NCBI RefSeq assembly: GCF_025024155.1
Contig: NW_026251714.1
Location: 558,001 to 622,000 of the forward strand
Direction of reading: 5' to 3'
DNA length: 64,000 nucleotides
Origin: Gamsiella multidivaricata
Lineage: Eukaryota > Mortierellomycota > Mortierellomycetes > Mortierellales > Mortierellaceae
Position 1 is the stretch's first letter. Every line of letters starts with the position of its first letter. Below the pieces are notes generated by a model that did not search any database, was not told the origin of the DNA, and was given only the letters and a program-made list of their open reading frames with translations. Below, piece by piece: positions 12,693 to 23,700 of this stretch. The position numbers and the translations under genes are program-made.

Positions 12693-13028
12693 GGCTTGTC
12701 TCAACGGCGGTCGACGGTCAGCAGACAAAGGCCAAGGTGTGTAGAGTAGCAAGGGAAAGGAGGTGGAGTGGAATGAGAAAAGGCGATGTAAGAATGAATG
12801 TAATGAATGCAGCGGTGAGAAGGGTTAAGAAGAAGAAAGGCCACTCTGGCCCAAAGGACCATGAGTTTCCTGCAGTGTGTGCCGTAAGCACTATTTCCAA
12901 AAAAGAACTGCGAGAAAACGCGACTTTATTTACAAGCAATTGATTCATGGGTGTATTGAAATATCGCGAAGAGACAAAAAATGAGCGGAGGCAATCGATC
13001 TGCCTTGTCCACGGATCTTTGTGCTCCT
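12693..13028. other. Intergenic, anoctamin promoter side
   Basis: 336 bp between the Ysc84 stop and the anoctamin start, both on the minus strand. It should hold the anoctamin promoter and the Ysc84 3' UTR. No clear motif or additional gene was seen. Confidence 0.4.
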
Positions 13029-14507
13029 TTACAGTTCGCGACTAAGACCGGCTTCGATGACCGTGTACAGCTCAAGGGCCTCGGGAGGCTGAGGCATCGT
13101 CTTGAGGATCTCGGCCGCAGAGATGGCACGTCCATAGAAGGCTGCGTTGGCCTCCTTACGCTCCAGCAGAACCGTTCCATCGAGGGAGACGCCCGCAAAC
13201 AAGCCCTTGGACTTTGTGTACGAGAAGATCTGGGACGTGTTGGCGGCCTGTGTGTTGGCAGAGACGCCGACCTCACCGCCGACACCGACAGGTCCAGCAC
13301 TGACAGAGAGACCACCACCCAGGGTCACGCTACCGCCCTGGATAAAGGTTGTCTCGACAGCCTCGTCCGTCATGAGTACGAGAATGATGTCTGTGATGTC
13401 TGCACCGACTAAGGCACCGAATCCAACACCACCCGTGGCGATGAAGCTGGGTGCAGACCACTGTCCATCGTCCTTTTTGATCACGACTACTCCACTGCCT
13501 CCACGAGCGCTGACAATAAACCCCTATGTATGGGGGCAGTTGCGAAAACATATCGTCAGATTTCTTGGGTCATTTGCATCATATTATTACCATCCCCATG
13601 CCATACAATGTATCATAAACATGTGCAAGACACTTACAGCCTTGACAACAGTGTAGATGGCCAAACCCTTGGCCTTACGCAGAATCTCTGGCGGGATAAT
13701 ATTGTCGAATCCAGCCTCGTTCTCATCCTTGTTCACGAATCCACGCAGCAGGTTGGCGGCCTTCTTGAGGTCCTCAGCAGCGTTGGTATCAGGAAGAGGG
13801 GAGGAGATATTGGCGTTCTTGGCAGACTCTTGCATCTGTCTCGTGGCCTCGGTTGCAGTTTCCTGGAAACGTTTTCCTGCCTCGGTCGCCCTCTTGCCGA
13901 CATCTATAATATGCAAGAAGCTGTGTTATATAAAGACAGGCCGGAGCAACTGCTGTGCACTGCCACTATGCGTGGTTGGGGCGGTCGACTGCATATGAGC
14001 ATCATAGACACACACGCCTTCTTTGCCCTCTTAAGAAGCGAGCCTTGCGGCTGCGCCAAAGTGCGATAAAAACAATAGTAATAATGGCGGCGATAATAGT
14101 GATGAAAAACGCCCAGGATCATAGTTGTCGAGTAGCGTAGTATAGGGTGTTGTTGATGGGAATGCACTGCTGGGATGGATGGGATCCGGTTGTCCAGATT
14201 CTAATTTAAGCACAAAGGAAGTAGTTGTCGAATGTCGTCGACCTTTGCCATCGTTTCTTTTCTCCTAGTCGCCCTTTGTTTGTTTTCCTGCCCGCCCTCT
14301 CTCTCTATCCCTCAGTCTCTCTTTTCCTCTTTGTCAGTCAAGTAGAGTCGAGTCAAGTCAAGTCGAGTCGAGTCGAGTCGAGTCCTGTCCCTTCTTACTC
14401 CTGTTTGTTGAGGTAACGATAAAGACAACAATAGCAATAACAATAAAATCATATGAGGTATATAACATACCTTGGGCCACAGTTCTGAACTTGTCCATAA
14501 ACGACAT
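13029..14507 (-). CDS. Ysc84/SH3YL1-type (DUF500) actin- and lipid-binding protein
   Basis: Three exons, about 265 aa: 14507-14471, 13903-13638 and 13523-13029. The first exon encodes only MSFMDKFRTVAQ plus one base. The join rebuilds AQDVGKRATEAGKRF. An amphipathic, Ala/Glu/Lys-rich N-terminus leads into the Ysc84 domain, with PPEILRKAKGLAIYTVVKAG, SARGGSGVVV and GVGFGALVGADITDIILVL. It ends in a Gly-rich stretch and a RKEANAAFYGR segment. In yeast the domain binds actin filaments and phosphoinositides at endocytic patches. Yeast Lsb3/Ysc84 add an SH3 domain, which is absent here, as in several basal fungal homologues. Intron 1 is long for this region (567 nt) and contains GAGTC-type repeats. 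Confidence 0.9.
14341..14385. repeat. GAGTC/AAGTC pentanucleotide repeat
   Basis: Eight or nine imperfect GAGTC and AAGTC units within intron 1 of the Ysc84 gene. Confidence 0.85.
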
Positions 14508-14808
14508 CCTGTGCTATGTTACTGGTATTGGCGACACTAAGAAGGAGAAGAGGAAGAAGAGGAGGAAGGATAGGGACGAAGATAGGTAGAAGGGTGGATA
14601 TGTGTAAATGGGGATGGAGCGAAGAGAAAAGGGGAGGAAGTAAGTGGAGACAGTCTGCAACAGTCAGTGTGTTGTTGTTGTCATGGCGATATGAGGGCAG
14701 AGGATATGAGGATATGAGGACATGAGAATACGATATGACCACTTCCTTCTTTTTTCCAATTGAGAAAAGGGAAAAGGGCGGTGTGCACAGCCCGCGCCTC
14801 ATCTTCTT

Positions 14809-14889
<81 letters not shown>

Positions 14890-15153
14890 TCCTCTCGCTT
14901 CCACTTTCTCATTCTCGCTCCTTCTGCCCCACTTCTATCTCTCTCCCTCATAGTGCTTCTGCTCTCCTTCACCCGCTCGCCGTTTCCTATCCATACCTGC
15001 TTTGCTGTGCCTTCGGGAGTAAGATAAACAAACAAGCAACGGTCTCAGCTGTGTTCTTCAATGATTTAATGGCTTCAGTCGTTCAATGGTTTTCTAACCC
15101 TTCTTTTCCTTCACTTCTTCACTCACCCAGGCACATATCCTCAGCTAAAGACG
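14508..15153. promoter_or_regulatory. Divergent intergenic region with (CT)n
   Basis: 646 bp between the Ysc84 start (minus) and the pseudokinase receptor start (plus). It contains a 72-bp CT microsatellite and flanking pyrimidine-rich sequence. No gene is supported here. Confidence 0.45.
14812..14883. repeat. (TC)36 microsatellite
   Basis: About 72 bp of nearly perfect TC repeat between two divergent genes. Such tracts can act as GAGA-like elements, but no activity is shown by the sequence. Confidence 0.95.
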
Positions 15154-18100
15154 ATGCTCTTGCAATCACAATGGCCAGCAACTTCTGCAGCTGCAATCGT
15201 ACTATCGCCTGCAACCTTGCTTCTCGCATCCATCCTTTGCTTATCCATAGCAACAATTACTACGGCGCAGGCTGCCCCACAACCACCACAAGCTCAACCT
15301 CCTCCGTCTCCTGGTAATCCTGTGTTCCTGCACCCAACGTCTTGTGCAAGTGCAACGGGCGTCTGGACTGTTGGAGATGAGCAACTATCCAAAGGCTACT
15401 CCTTGACATTTGTCAAATCGTACTCAGGGCAGCCCAACGAAGTCTTCAGGTTTCCGACCTCCGATATCGATCAAAACTTCACACCTGGCAAGTGCGTCGA
15501 AACTAGTCCCACAACCGTCTACTTCCTCTCCGACTACTTCCAGGGCGGAACTATGACAGTCAATTCGACGACGAAAAATGGCACTTGGTCAGGCACAAGT
15601 TCACAAACCGAGCCGGATATGTTCCAGCTTAAAGACCTCAAAGCAGCAACGTTCGCCCTAAGTCTTAATGCAACAGCTCAATCGCCTATCCCCATCGTGG
15701 TGGTTGCTACTCCCAATAACCAAATCTACAAATGGGCCACCTCCGCCAAAGCAACCTCCCTCGTCGCCACGCTTGCTGAGTAAGTGTCCTGGATACAGAA
15801 TTTGGTTCTCCAGCAACACTTGTCTTGACGCTTATCTAACATGCTTTTCGTTCTTAAAAGTCTCGAAATCCCGTCCACGCAAAACATCCTTGGCATGGAG
15901 ATGTCCTGGGCAGGGTCAACAGGCTTTGTCTGGATCCATTACACGGACAAAAATCAACAGGCGGTACTGCTCAGGGTTAACACCGCCAGTAAGGAAGAGA
16001 AGCAGCCCTTCTTGGTTGACCCTTCTCAAATCCTCTTACCGCTGTCAAGCGGCAACGGCGTCGCTCTTCTGGGAGCCAATTCGGTAATTTGACGTTAACA
16101 CCTTGGCTTTCCTTTCAGCATCGCGTCGCATCGCATCGCATCATATCATCTAACACTATTGTACTATTGTCTCTGAACTCTTTTTTAGACTAGTAGTGGC
16201 TATATCTTGTCGAAGTTTCCAAATACTGGGGCGGAAAAACCTTTACCAGTGATCATACCGGTGGCGAATGCAGTGCTTAAACCCAATACTTTCGTTGTGA
16301 ATGATACAATGGTGTGGCAGATCAATTCCAATGGAGCTAGCGCCAACCCCATCTCCTACACCCCTTCGACCCCAGCTGGATCCACCTCAACTGGCGTATC
16401 AACGCCAACTTCATCGCCGGTAACAAGTGCGCCAGCAAGCGGAAGCAACAGTCGACTACCCGTCATCATTGGCTCAGTCGTCGGAGCACTTGCTCTGGTG
16501 GTCATCGTTGCATTTATTTTGATCCGTCGCCGAAATAGTCGAGGAAATTGGTCAAAAAAGCAAAAGGGCTTGTTCCCAGCAAAGGGAGACGAGAGTATGG
16601 TGCCGTTAGGGCTCTATCATCAGAACCGCAGCCTACCTGAACCACCAAGATACTTGGAGAACGATCTGGAGCGACTCGGACATGCACCACGTCCAGGCAA
16701 TGGATTTGCGCAAGCCAAGTACTCCAACAACGCCCCACCGTACCTTTATTCCAGGAACCCTACCGAATCTCATCTAGATGAGTCCATACCTGTGGAAGCA
16801 GCCCTCGCTCATCATCGCTACGACAAGCACACACCACAAGGTTTAACCCACTCGATCTCCGTGAGCTCGACAACCTCCAAGTTTCCGAGACGGAATGTCA
16901 AGAGTGGGAAACGGTTCGAAGAAAAGATCCAGCTGCAGGTCATTCGCTACGAGATTCCGGACGCACATCTGATCAGCCCGCATGGACCCACAGGTCGACT
17001 CGTTCTCGGAACTTATCATGTGGTTTCACCAGCGAGGAGTGCACGATCGATCAAGGCCCAGGGTGGTGCCTCCCAGGGCATGGCTCGATCAGGAACGGTG
17101 GTCGTGCGCAGGAGTCGGATGGATTTCGGACACGGACGATCAGCATCATCTTCGGCTGGGAGAGCTATGTCACCGCTGCAAGAGCTGTCTGAGAACAGCT
17201 CAATGCTGCTGACCGATGCCGAGAACCAGCACACGTTCGAGGTGGCGACGTTGAAATGGTACATGACTGAGATCCACTGGAAGCGCGAGGCTGCTTTGCT
17301 AAAGCATTTGAAGAGCCCCATCTTTGTGATGGAGCTGCTCGAGTCCTATTGCATCCCTGCTCTGCAGAATCGTGCACATACGTATCCGTTCGTGAACGCG
17401 ATGGGCGGATGTAGCAGTCTTCTCTCAGATATCAAGCCTATCAAGACCGCTCAGCATGCTCGTGCTATCCTGAGATCGATCTCCGCCGCAGTCGATTGGT
17501 GCCATCGTCACGGAGTCGTCCATCTTAATCTGCAGCCAGGAAGTTTTTTCCTGGAAGACGGTATCGATCCTTCAGCCGAGGATGCGCCTTGGAAGCTGTG
17601 GGATTTCACATGCGCAAGGTTTATGGGTGAGCCCATTGGACCTGTTGGCGGAGGTGGCGAAGACTCAGCGCAACAAGACTTTGTATCAACACCACAGCCA
17701 CCACTAGACCATCTGAATCCAGAGACGTATCCGATCTTGGAGCAACGACAACTTGAGGAGCGCATGGATCGGATCGGCGGCAATCCACTCCCAGCAGCGT
17801 ACACTGCACCCGAGCTCTTGGAGGCATGGCGGGCACGCGACACGACGTTCCCTGCAGAGGCCGGCATGGACACCTGGTCGTTGGGCTGTGTGTACTATGA
17901 AATCCTGACCGGAGGCCAACCACTCTTCCCAACGGAGGCAGAAGCATGGGCGCTAGTCGGCGGATGGGAGAACAGGGACCAATGGGCGTCCAAGGACTTC
18001 AGGGTACCGTATCCGTGTGCAGGGGGCTTTTCCTCTGGAATGATTAGTGGCGTGCAGGATGGCAGCACACTTGACCCCTCTGGATCGATTGCACAGCTGT

Positions 18101-18171
18101 TGCACGATATGATGGCAGTGCCTGCGGATGAGCGTATATCGCTGGAGACTATCATGGAGCGGATATATTGA
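15154..18171 (+). CDS. Single-pass membrane protein with cytoplasmic pseudokinase domain
   Basis: Three exons, about 943 aa: 15154-15779, 15861-16083 and 16189-18171. The N-terminus has a hydrophobic signal peptide ending near TTAQA. A Pro-rich segment and an ectodomain of about 320 residues with several N-glycosylation sequons follow. A Thr/Ser/Pro-rich stalk precedes a transmembrane helix VIIGSVVGALALVVIVAFIL (about residues 374-395) with RRR on its inner side. After a disordered linker, a kinase-like fold runs from about residue 550. It has VATLKWY and KREAALLKHL (beta3 and alphaC-like), CHRHGVVHLNLQPGSFFL in place of the HRDLKPxN loop, DFT in place of DFG, TAPELL for the APE motif and DTWSLGCVYYEILTG for subdomain IX. 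The catalytic Asp, Lys and Asn of the HRD loop are replaced (HLN, Q, S), so it is probably inactive. Ligand and pathway are unknown. Confidence 0.85.
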
Positions 18172-19651
18172 AGGACAGGGACCTTGACTTCCTGATCGAG
18201 ACGTTGCACCACATATGTCTACATACTGTACAATGCTTTTGCCAACACAGTCCCTAAAGGACTTTAACAAAGAAAAAGAGAAAAGAAAGAAAGAACCCCG
18301 GCGCATGGAATTTATTGTAAGAACACATCTTCACTTGCATATCTGGATGGAAACGTGTGTTTTCTATCGCGAACTAAAACTCCGGGACGCAGAAGCTCGC
18401 CTGGTCCCATAAAATTAACATTCCCGACCGGTTTTTTTCAATTGCACAGACCGCAGCAGGGGGACCAAAACGGAGGGCACGAGACAGTTGGATCTACAGC
18501 TTACAAAGACACTCCATCAGACGAGGCTGGCTCATTAGTATTAAAAAAGAAAAATGGACCCCCGCTCTCGGTTTTTTTAGTAGTATCTCGCTGCTGTAAC
18601 GCTCTTCTCAAGTATAGTGCGCCTCTTAACGACCATCAGAGCGACACGTCCATAGCATTGCTAATGTATTCATATGCTCTATGGCACTGTTGATACGACC
18701 TTAATGAGTGCTCACTGGAGAAACTGTTGTTCGATAGCTTTGTCATTCCAGTGCGACTTTCTAGGTTGATATTGATTGAATGAACCTCATTTGCCATATA
18801 CATGTACGTTGCTGCATAAAATTCGCATATGGTTCTTGGAAAGAGACGACTATAAAATAAGTTCCATCGAATGAACACTACAACTGCTTGTAAGCCAGCT
18901 GGATTCAAGCATATGGAAAGATAACGTCAACAGCAAATGGCTGGACAAGGGAAATTGTCGATAATCTGTAATGCTTCATTGCGCTCCGTGCTCTATGTGA
19001 GTGGCTGCTGTGTGCTTTTCAGACCATCACTCTTGGGCGCAGCATGCAGCATACTAACAAACAATTTTCCCTTAGCAATCGGGTCCATGACCATGTGTTA
19101 TACCATCTTGCTCTTACTCTTGACTCATACTCATGTCACACTGATTTTTATTTATTCCATGGTCCATCCTCGTTCTCCAGTCTAGATTGAAGTAGATCGA
19201 AAAGAGGTGCTATGTCCTGATCCTCTGGAACCTATGGATAGCAAAGTCGTTGGCAGCCATATCAGTCCAGCGCAAGGTGCAAGCATGGTTCGAGAGTGAT
19301 GGAGCTGAGTATACATCAGAAGAAGGGATGTTCGTCGCGCTTCAAGAGTATAAAGCTGCCCTCTTTTTCTTTTTATGCATATAGGCATGTCGACACCATC
19401 TCGGCCTACACAGCGTATAGCTCCACGAGTGCTTTCAAACCCCAACCTGCCTTCGTTTCCATGCCTTCAGAGGCCGCCAGAGCGCTGCCCATTTCACTTC
19501 ATTTCAACTCGTTCCATTCTATCAAGTCATTTATTGACCTCCTCATGATAACCCCAGATGTTATGAACTATGCAATGTGAGAAATGAAATATAAATACGG
19601 TAAAGTCACTACAAAGAGAGGAGAGAAAGAAGGAACGCAGGATGTAGGGGT
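18172..19651. other. Gene-poor intergenic stretch
   Basis: 1.48 kb between two convergent genes. It is somewhat A+T-rich. Short open frames exist, but none has conserved motifs, plausible splice partners or a coding-like composition. Besides the 3' UTRs, nothing is supported. Confidence 0.4.
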
Positions 19652-20206
19652 TTACTTGAAATGGAATGACATCTTGATGCTCTCTGTTTTGTCAGAGGCT
19701 TCGACCTTGATCTTGAGCTTCTTGTGCTCATTCGGGGATACAGCTACCTTGAAGCCATTCGGCTTGGGTCGTACGACGGTATCCTGAGCCGACAGCGAAG
19801 TGGGTCGAATAGCACGGGAGGAGCGAGACGGGGCGACAGGACCTGGCAGGGCGGCGGGGTGAGGGGTGTCACTTCGATACGAGCGACTGGAGCTAAATGG
19901 ACCGGAGTGGCCTGAGCGGGCGGAGCGAGAAGTCGTACAGCTAGAAGAGTCCGAGCTCGTGCGACTCGTCTGGGACTCGTACTCGGAAGACGTGCCCTCG
20001 ATAACTGAGTCTTGACTTGCAGTTGTGGCTCTCTCGATGGAGTGCTCGGTCGCGGTCGACGCTTGAGGGTCCTGGGTGGCCGGGGGAGCCATCATGGATG
20101 CCGGGCATATAATATCCTCAATAGTACCCCGAATGGCCACGTTGGCTGCAAAAGTCCTCATCGGCGAGGGAATCATCGTCTTCCCAAGCCAAGTGGACGA
20201 GCTCAT
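19652..20206 (-). CDS. Unrecognised Ser/Arg/Thr-rich protein
   Basis: Single exon, 184 aa, ATG at 20204-20206. The N-terminal 45 residues are ordered in character (TWLGKTMIPSPMRTFAANV, then IRGTIEDIICPASMM). A disordered Ser/Thr/Arg/Pro-rich middle follows. The C-terminus is a compact Lys-rich segment with alternating hydrophobics (NGFKVAVSPNEHKKLKIKVE, then SIKMSFHFK), which may form beta-strands. Conservation-like character at both ends argues for a real gene. No family was recognised. Its 5' neighbour on the same strand is the RNA polymerase III subunit gene, whose stop lies 553 bp upstream of this start. Confidence 0.6.
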   Translation of the reverse strand: MSSSTWLGKTMIPSPMRTFAANVAIRGTIEDIICPASMMAPPATQDPQASTATEHSIERATTASQDSVIEGTSSEYESQTSRTSSDSSSCTTSRSARSGHSGPFSSSRSYRSDTPHPAALPGPVAPSRSSRAIRPTSLSAQDTVVRPKPNGFKVAVSPNEHKKLKIKVEASDKTESIKMSFHFK

Positions 20207-20758
20207 CCTGAAATGTCATTGCAGAAAAAGAAATGCCAACGAGAAGCAATTAGAAAGGTGCCCAATACAAAGAGAATGAAAAGTGAAGAGCGTTAGGCTT
20301 CAAAGAGTCAGTCTGTATCAGCAATGGAGTGAGTGGGGATGAGGCGTGAGAAAAGCCTGGACGCGACAGTTCGCTGAGAAAGAAAAAAGGTCCTCAGGGC
20401 GTTGGAAACGAGGAAAAAGACGCTTGACTCGGCTCGACTTGCTATGGATGCGTAAAGAGAATAATAAGGCCGCCAAGGGAAAGCTGGGAAACAGGATGGG
20501 GAAAATGGCTCGACTTGAGTACACCGTGGAGTGAAGAAAAAGACTGTTGAGAGCGGGTGCGGGAGAAAAAGAAGGGAACCACAAATGATCCAAACAGCCT
20601 GTACGAAGATCCTGAACGTCAAAATTAGGTTCATGCATTCACTGCGCCGTGCTTTTTCGCGTCAACTGTAAACAAATCCATCGACGCGTCCAAAGTATGT
20701 ATCGCATTCTCCTTTTTGATCATTTTTATTACTTGCGCTTCGCGAAATAGCCTCAATG
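20207..20758. other. Intergenic, no gene seen
   Basis: 552 bp between the polymerase III subunit stop and the start of the unknown 184-aa gene, both on the minus strand. Presumably the polymerase 3' UTR and the small gene's promoter. No distinct motif was recognised. Confidence 0.4.
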
Positions 20759-23700
20759 CTATGGGTCAAAGAGTAGCTTGCGACGCATCGGGATACGGTC
20801 ATGGGCATCGTCCCTCTTGATCAGCTTGAACAATCCTGTTCCAATCGACATCGGAATGCCCATGATGATACACTCGGACACACCCTCGATCGCGTCCTTC
20901 TTCGAGTACAGCGCTGCCTCGAACAGATGGTCCGTTGTCTTCTCGAACGACGCCAGCATCATGACACTGTCCTTCATCTTGGCGATACCGAAACGAGTAA
21001 TACCAAGAACCTCGCCCTTCGACGTCATGATATCTCCCAACAACATAACGTGGCGGGGATCGATCGTCAGTCCGTGAGAATCCATAACGCTCTTGATTTC
21101 ATCAAAAATCGTGCGACGCGCTGCCTCGATACCCAGTACCTTCCAGACCTCCATAACATGGTTTGACCGCGTCTGCGTACCAACAACTCCTTCCGTGTTC
21201 ATCAACTCACGAAGACCGTAACCCTCGACGAGCAGCTCCTTCTTTCCGCCGCTTCCTTGGATCTCATTAATGACCGCACGATTGACCTGAGGAAGACCCT
21301 TAATGATGATCTCGGGGAGTGCCCGCTTGAGCTGCTTAATTGAATAGTACAGGCCAGCTGGGTCCTTCGATTGCACATAGATACGCAAGCGGTCTGGCTT
21401 GTGCGACTGGACGTTGTTGGTTCCGATCTTGAGTTTAGGTGCCAAACCAATGGCCTTGGCCACCTCATCCAAGTCTGTCTCGAGCTGCAACCGACGAATG
21501 GCATCCATATCCAAACGAACACCGATATAGCACTCATCCGGCTTGTATACCTCCTCAATAAACTCTGCAATGTCGCCCAACATCGTCTTTTCGATCCTTC
21601 CTTTGACAATGCGTGCAGCCTTGACGTCCATGTTGTTAACCAGTCGAGTGGTAATAATCGGAGTCGCGATCACTTTCGCGGCGTTGATGATCTCCTTGAT
21701 ACGAGGGACTCCCAGCGTGATGTTCATAGAGGCGACACCAGCGAAATGGAAAGTCTTCAGCGTCATCTGCGTACCGGGTTCTCCGATCGACTGAGCTCCC
21801 ACAGCTCCCACAGCAGATGCAGGCTCAATCTTGGCCTTCATGAACTTGTCCCAGCAGATATACAAGAACCGCTCCATATGGCGCTCCGTCACACACAACT
21901 TGTTGTTGACAATCTTCTTAACTTCCTCTGAGACATCCTCGTCCAAGTCCATGTCTTCGTATTCTTCGCCAGGATTATGCTCTCCAGACATCATGTTATA
22001 TGCCTCGCGGATGCGCTTCAGCTTTCCAGCGATATGTGTCCTGACATACATCAGCAAGGAAGAGATGAAGTCCTTGGAGCAGTTCTTGGCCCAGCGTGGC
22101 GTCTCTACAGCCTTCTCGACATACTCGTTAATCTGCCATGGAAGCAGCTTCTTATCGTCCTCCGTAATGGCTATTATATGAAGAGTACTGGTAAAGTTGC
22201 GATCGAACAGCACGGGCGTTCCAGGACCCTCGAGAACAGCGGGATCTAGGCCATCACTTCCATAGGTGAACTGGATGATGGCGCCGACAGAGTTGCGGAC
22301 CGAAAGATCGTAATGTGTTGTCAAGTCCTCCAGAGCCTTCATTAAACGACGCTGCATATATCCGGTTTCGGCAGTCTTGACAGCGGTATCGACCAGACCC
22401 TCACGACCGGAGACAGCGTGGAAGAAGAATTCGGTGGGCGTTAATCCACTGTAGAAACTATTCCGGACAAACCCCTTGGCTGGAGGAATCTTGGAATTCT
22501 TCAAGAAGTGAGGCAGGGATCTGTCCTGGAAACCGTTGGGAATACGTTTGCCACTGATAATTTGCTGACCGACACAAGCAACCATCTGGGAGACGTTAAT
22601 CTTGGAACCTATAAAAAAAATAGACAGAAGATACATCAAATCTCTGTCGAGGCGATACATATCGTTTACCCAGTGAACAATTGCCGCCATTTCAAAACTC
22701 ACCTTTGGAACCACATGTTGCCATAATCAGGGGTGAGTTGTACTTGTTCAGTTCTGTCAAACAGATATCTCCGACCTTGTCACGAACTTGCGACAGCTCT
22801 CCCGAAATTAATGCCTCCAATGTCTGCTCGATGTCGCATCCGGGCTGGTTCTCGAGCTGACCATGAAGTGAGCGGTAAATAAGGTCGTCGCAGTGGGCGT
22901 ATGCATTCTGGACAAGTTCGTCCTTCTTGGATGCCAAAATATGACCCGGCTGGACATCGTTGATACCGATCGAGAATCCAACAGTTCCCAACCAACGGGC
23001 GCACAGCTTGGCCAATCGATTCATGCAATTCGCCGCCTCGATCGAGCCATAGTCACGCATAACGATGTAGAAGAGCGAGCTCTTGTTGCCGTCTCCGACA
23101 ATCGACTTATCCAAAACACCGCACATGATCTCACTATTGTAGATGACAAGGTAGCCGTCGTTCCTGCACATGTCCATGATGGGTCTCTTCACTTTATCGT
23201 AAGAACGGGTCTTGGCTTCCAGGTTGACGAGAACCTTAGAGTCCTTGTTGGGCTTGAGCAGAACACTAATGATCTGCTTGCCAGTCCACCTCTGTGCAGG
23301 TTTCAAAATTGCGGGCGGAGGAATCTCAATCTTGAGTTCTGCATCGCCCAGGTACGAGCAGATCTGCACAAATTGGGAGCGATCGTAAAACAGGTCCTTC
23401 TGTGTAATCAAATACGAGGCCGTGATGAAATCCTGAATAGCGGCAATCAGCGGCGTTCCGTTTCTGGGCGTGACCAAGTTGTTCTTGACTCCCATCAGCT
23501 CGATGGCCTCGGTCCTGGCCTCTTCCGTTTGGGGAACATGCAAGTTCATCTCGTCTCCGTCGAAATCGGCGTTATAGGGGTTACAGACACACTCGTTGAA
23601 GCGGAAGGTGCGCCAGGGTCGAATCTTCGCATAGTGAGCCATAATGGACAGCTTATGAAGCGAGGGTTGGCGATTAAAGAGGACCACATCTCCGTCATTC

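Noticed and set aside
14449..15317. Frames encoding Ser-Leu or Glu-Arg repeats
   Set aside because: Produced by the TC microsatellite read in different frames; no protein is implied.
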